From Phocaeicola coprophilus DSM 18228 = JCM 13818 (lineage in GTDB: Bacteria > Bacteroidota > Bacteroidia > Bacteroidales > Bacteroidaceae): a DNA stretch of 47,187 bases. The stretch spans positions 600,652 to 647,838 of the forward strand of contig NZ_EQ973643.1 in assembly GCF_000157915.1 (NCBI RefSeq). The letters are read 5' to 3'. Within the stretch, counting starts at the first letter, position 1, and each line of letters opens with the position of its first letter. A model generated the notes under the pieces. That model had not been told where the DNA came from, did no database searches, and saw only the letters and a program-made list of their open reading frames with translations. Below are positions 43,650-47,187 of this stretch, one piece after another. The position numbers and the translations under genes were made by a program.

Positions 43650-44990
43650 ATGGAAAACGAAGAATTGAAAAACGTTTCCGAACTGATTGAAAACAAGGAA
43701 TCGGACAAACTAAAGGAACTGCTGAAGAACCTGCACCCTGCAGATATCGCTGAATTGTGCAATGAACTCGATGCCGAAGAGGCGCGTTTCGTCTACCTGT
43801 TGCTAGACAACGAAACGGCAGCCGACGTGCTCATTGAAATGGACGAAGACGTACGAAAGCGTTTTCTGGAACTTCTTCCTTCGGAAACCATTGCCAAACG
43901 TTTTGTAGACTACATGGATTCGGACGATGCCGTAGACATCATCCGGGAAATGGACGAAGACAAACAGGAGGAAGTACTTTCGCACATTGAGGACATCGAA
44001 CAGGCCGGTGACATTGTTGACTTGCTGAAATACGACGAAGATACGGCCGGCGGTCTCATGGGTACGGAAATGGTGATCGTTAACGAAAACTGGAGTATGC
44101 CCGAATGTCTTCGCGAAATGCGTATCCAGGCAGAAGAAATGGATGAGATCTATTATGTGTACGTGGTGGACGACGACGAACGGTTGCGCGGTGTATTTCC
44201 GCTCAAGAAAATGATTACCAGCCCTTCTGTTTCGAAGGTCAAGCACGTCATGAAAAAAGATCCGATCTCCGTGCATGTGGACATGCCCGTTGAAGAAGTA
44301 GTTCAGACCATTGAAAAATATGACCTGGTGGCCGTTCCGGTTGTGGACAGCATCGGGCGTCTGGTGGGAAGAATTACCGTTGATGACGTGATGGATGAAG
44401 TTCGTGAACAGGCAGAACGTGACTATCAGTTGGCATCCGGTTTGTCACAGGACGTAGAATCCGACGATAATGTTTTCCGTCAGACCACAGCACGTTTGCC
44501 ATGGCTGCTCATCGGAATGCTGGGCGGAATAGGCAACTCCATGATTCTCGGAAACTTCGATACGACCTTTGCCGCCCATCCTGAAATGGCACTTTACATT
44601 CCGCTGATCGGTGGTACGGGAGGAAATGTGGGAACGCAGTCATCGGCTCTCGTCGTACAAGGACTGGCCAACAGCTCCCTCGACGCAGGAAATACATTCA
44701 AGCAGGTACTGAAAGAAAGCGTTGTAGCCCTGATTAATGCAACCATCATTTCCATGCTGGTATACATTTATAATTTTATCCGTTTCGGAGCCAGTGCAAC
44801 CGTCAGTTATTCGGTATCGATCAGTCTTTTTGCCGTAGTCATGTTCGCATCCATCTTCGGAACTCTTGTTCCCATGACACTGGAAAAACTGAAAATAGAC
44901 CCGGCCATTGCTACCGGTCCGTTTATCTCCATTACCAATGACATCATTGGCATGCTGATGTATATGGGAATTACCGTATTGCTTTCCTAA
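43650..44990 (+). CDS. mgtE: Magnesium transporter MgtE
   Basis: This 446-aa magnesium channel has an acidic N-terminal superhelical domain (about 1-125). Two CBS domains follow (about 130-255), then a long plug helix and five membrane helices (about 275-446), with GGTGGNVGTQSSALVVQGL in the pore region. Asp/Glu-rich stretches in the N and CBS domains are the magnesium sensors of the family. It lies 43 bp after rsmA and has a strong terminator downstream. No magnesium riboswitch fits in the short gap. Confidence 0.96.
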   Translation: MENEELKNVSELIENKESDKLKELLKNLHPADIAELCNELDAEEARFVYLLLDNETAADVLIEMDEDVRKRFLELLPSETIAKRFVDYMDSDDAVDIIREMDEDKQEEVLSHIEDIEQAGDIVDLLKYDEDTAGGLMGTEMVIVNENWSMPECLREMRIQAEEMDEIYYVYVVDDDERLRGVFPLKKMITSPSVSKVKHVMKKDPISVHVDMPVEEVVQTIEKYDLVAVPVVDSIGRLVGRITVDDVMDEVREQAERDYQLASGLSQDVESDDNVFRQTTARLPWLLIGMLGGIGNSMILGNFDTTFAAHPEMALYIPLIGGTGGNVGTQSSALVVQGLANSSLDAGNTFKQVLKESVVALINATIISMLVYIYNFIRFGASATVSYSVSISLFAVVMFASIFGTLVPMTLEKLKIDPAIATGPFISITNDIIGMLMYMGITVLLS

Positions 44991-45002
44991 ACAAAAGCAC
45001 TT

Positions 45003-45090
45003 CGCACCCGGCAGGTTATAACCTCCTTCCCGTCTGATTTCACTGAGAAGACAGAAGGTTAGTTATACTTGCCGGGTGCGATTTTATTTT
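45003..45090 (+). terminator. Intrinsic terminator of mgtE
   Basis: An 11-bp stem pairs CGCACCCGGCA (45003-45013) with its complement (45070-45080). The loop is long and partly structured, and the T-rich tail is ATTTTATTTTT. Confidence 0.8.
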
Positions 45091-45233
45091 TATGCTTTTA
45101 AACATCTTTATTAACCTTTTAAGCAGAAGGAAGAAAAATAACTTGCAAAAAAATATGAAAATAAGATTTTATTCTTTTAATTTGTGGGTATTCTAGTAAA
45201 ATTAAAAGATTATTCATTCAAAATCTACATACG

Positions 45234-47039
45234 ATGGAACTAAATGAAAACAACCGCCCACTAACTGAAGTGCCAGCCAATGAAATGCCTGAAACTTCGG
45301 TCCAACCCGTTGCTGACGCCTCTCAAGCCAGATATCCTCAGCGAAAAAGCAAAGAAGAAGTTATAGAACGCTTGAAGGAAATCATTGCGGACAACTGCAA
45401 TGCAGACAAACAGGAAATTGATTTACTCAAACAAACGTTTTACAAGTTGCATAAAGCCGAACAGGATGCCGCTCAAAAAGATTTTGTCAATAACGGAGGA
45501 AAAGCCGAGGCATTCATTCCGAAACCGGATTCACTGGAAGGCGAATTCAAAAGTCTCATGGGTTCCATCAAGGAGAAACGTAATGAACTGATGGCCGCAC
45601 AGGAAGAAGAAAAAGAAAAGAACCTGGCCCGAAAACTTGAGATTCTGGAGAAGATTAAGAACATTGCGGAATCACCGGAAGAAGCAGGAAAAACATACAA
45701 TGAATTCAAACAGCTCCAGCAGGAATGGAATGACATCAAACTGGTTCCCGCTACGAAAGTCAACGAACTCAGAAAGAATTACCAGCTCTATACAGAAAAG
45801 TTTTATGACATGCTGAAACTTAATTATGAGCTGAGAGAATATGATTTCAAAAAGAATCTGGAGCAGAAACAATATCTCTGTGAAGCAGCAGAAAAGCTGG
45901 CCGACTATCCGGATGCCATTTCAGCATTCCATCAGTTGCAGAAGCTGAGCCAGGAATTCCACAGCATCGGTCCCGTAGCAAAAGAACTGCGTGATTCGAT
46001 CTGGAGCAGGTTCAAGGCTGCCTCAGCTGTCATCAACCGCCGTCATCAGCAATATTTCGAATTGCAGAAAGAAGCTGAACAGAACAACCTCGACCAAAAG
46101 ACTGTTATCTGTGAGATCATAGAAGGTATGGAATATGATACCTTCAAGACATTTGCGGACTGGGAAGACAAGACTAAGGAAATACTTGCCTTGCAAGCTA
46201 AATGGAAGACCATCGGCCCTACCCCGCAGAAAATGAACACAAAGATTTTCGAACGTTTCCGTGCTGCGTGCGACAATTTCTTTAAGCAGAAGGCTGCTTT
46301 CTATAAGTATATCAAAGAAAACATGGCCAAGAATCTGGAAAAGAAAAAAGCCTTGTGCGAGAAAGCTGAATCGCTGAAAGACAGTACAGACTGGAAAGAA
46401 ACGGCACAGATCCTTACCCAATTGCAGAAAGAATGGAAAACGATCGGTCCTGTGGGACAGAAACATTCCGAATCTGTCTGGAAACGTTTCATCGGCGCCT
46501 GTGACTATTTCTTCAGTCAGAAGAACAAAGCTAATTCTTCCCAGCGTTCCGAAGAAGTAGAGAACCTGACGAAAAAAGAAAATATCATCAAACAGCTTGA
46601 AGAACTGAATGCTGCAGGCACAACAGATGACGGAACGGCAGAACAGGTCAGAGCACTCATGAAAGAATGGAACAAGGTAGGTCACGTTCCGTTCAAGGAA
46701 AAAGACCGGCTGTATAACGCCTACCACACAGCAGTGGATAAGCTTTTTGAACGTTTAAACCTGTCTGCTTCAGAAAAGAAACTGAACAGCTTCAAATCAG
46801 GATTAAGCAACGAAAGGAACCTGTATAAAGAACGTGACAAACTGGTTCGTACATACGAAGGCCTGAAAAACGACATCAAGACGTATGAGAACAACCTGGG
46901 CTTCCTGAACTCTTCTTCACAGAAAGGAAGCTCACTCGTCACAGAAATCAACCGGAAGATTGAACGGCTGAGAGCTGACCTGTCACTTGTACAAAAGAAA
47001 ATTGAAGCCATTGACGAAGCATTGAGAGGACAAAACTAA
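45234..47039 (+). CDS. DUF349 repeat protein
   Basis: A 601-aa soluble, highly charged helical protein. It has about five DUF349 repeats of 70-75 residues, each with a W/F-x-x-[IV]-[GK]-x-V core: EWNDIKLVP, EFHSIGPV, KWKTIGPTP, EWKTIGPVG and EWNKVGHVP. The N-terminal 100 residues are acidic, and the C-terminal 80 form a coiled coil. The function of these proteins in Bacteroidetes is unknown. It stands alone, with about 140 bp of AT-rich DNA upstream after the mgtE terminator and no clean -7 element. Confidence 0.92.
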   Translation: MELNENNRPLTEVPANEMPETSVQPVADASQARYPQRKSKEEVIERLKEIIADNCNADKQEIDLLKQTFYKLHKAEQDAAQKDFVNNGGKAEAFIPKPDSLEGEFKSLMGSIKEKRNELMAAQEEEKEKNLARKLEILEKIKNIAESPEEAGKTYNEFKQLQQEWNDIKLVPATKVNELRKNYQLYTEKFYDMLKLNYELREYDFKKNLEQKQYLCEAAEKLADYPDAISAFHQLQKLSQEFHSIGPVAKELRDSIWSRFKAASAVINRRHQQYFELQKEAEQNNLDQKTVICEIIEGMEYDTFKTFADWEDKTKEILALQAKWKTIGPTPQKMNTKIFERFRAACDNFFKQKAAFYKYIKENMAKNLEKKKALCEKAESLKDSTDWKETAQILTQLQKEWKTIGPVGQKHSESVWKRFIGACDYFFSQKNKANSSQRSEEVENLTKKENIIKQLEELNAAGTTDDGTAEQVRALMKEWNKVGHVPFKEKDRLYNAYHTAVDKLFERLNLSASEKKLNSFKSGLSNERNLYKERDKLVRTYEGLKNDIKTYENNLGFLNSSSQKGSSLVTEINRKIERLRADLSLVQKKIEAIDEALRGQN

Positions 47040-47080
47040 ACTGCTCTCCGCCTGCCTTCTGCAAAGAAAGGTTTACCGCC

Positions 47081-47106
47081 GCTGGAAACGGAATTTCTTT
47101 TCCAGC
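47081..47106 (+). terminator. Small hairpin after the DUF349 gene
   Basis: GCTGGAAA (47081-47088) pairs with TTTCCAGC (47099-47106) over a 10-nt loop. No T-tract follows, so it may act with the larger palindrome downstream. Confidence 0.4.
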
Positions 47107-47135
47107 AGCAAAACCAGAAAATCCGATAAAAAAAC

Positions 47136-47187
47136 GTTTCGGCGTTTAAGAGAAAAGAACGAAATGTTTTCTCTTAAACGCCGAAAC
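47136..47187. terminator. Perfect 21-bp palindrome at the window edge
   Basis: Bases 47136-47156 pair without mismatch with 47167-47187 over the loop GAACGAAATG. The left arm starts GTTTCGGCG and ends in AAGAGAAAA. An A-run lies to its left (47128-47134), giving a T-run on the minus strand. It is probably a terminator for a convergent gene beyond the window, or for both directions. The stem may continue past the edge. Confidence 0.65.

Overview
The window is a chromosomal segment of a Bacteroidales bacterium, most likely Bacteroides or Phocaeicola. Many genes are preceded by the Bacteroidetes promoter -7 element TAnnTTTG. Other pointers are BF3164-type and six-bladed-propeller lipoproteins, a four-gene ExbB/ExbD cluster, an IgA-peptidase-like M64 metallopeptidase and a DUF349 protein. 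No cas gene is visible; the repeat orientation and the decayed last repeat put the leader, and probably the cas genes, to the left of base 1.

Left end (1-4,300), accessory DNA. A CRISPR array with 32-bp repeats of type I-C character (7-bp stem, 11-nt 3' handle TGGATTGAAAC) runs left to right. It is split by one complete IS200/IS605 element carrying tnpB (minus) and tnpA (plus). Nine repeats lie to the left and 16 to the right. With ends called at 606 and 2367 from the end hairpins, removing the element restores a spacer of exactly 34 nt, the commonest spacer length here. The guide that TnpB would draw from the flank is therefore a CRISPR spacer, and the putative TAM (TTTAT) lies in the same spacer. 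This is the most unusual feature of the window. Beyond the array is a 5'-truncated gene remnant whose stop codon lies in the decayed terminal repeat.

Core region (4,300-23,300). Minus: hisS and a YugP-like zinc peptidase. Plus: topB and a Crp/Fnr-type regulator. Minus: an RsmF/NOL1-type rRNA methyltransferase. Plus: thyA-folA, preceded by seven tandem copies of a 22-bp repeat. Minus: an Lrp/AsnC regulator. Plus: a secreted M64 peptidase and a GNAT acetyltransferase. A long minus-strand block then holds tonB, a polyprenyl diphosphate synthase, tatD, tRNA-Ser(GGA), exbB, a four-helix membrane protein and two exbD genes, which together supply the energy module for TonB-dependent outer-membrane uptake. 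Plus: cmk-ispH and pfkA.

Right part (23,300-47,187). Minus: two lipoproteins of beta-propeller type, a spermidine/putrescine ABC operon potABCD, an operon of DUF1573 protein, meaB and a membrane acyltransferase, a giant alpha-2-macroglobulin-like protein, a candidate small or leader RNA, and pepD with a flippase-like membrane protein. Plus: rsmA (ksgA), mgtE and a DUF349 coiled-coil protein. Intrinsic terminators punctuate most operon ends. Outside the CRISPR/IS region the genes are ordinary housekeeping and envelope genes.
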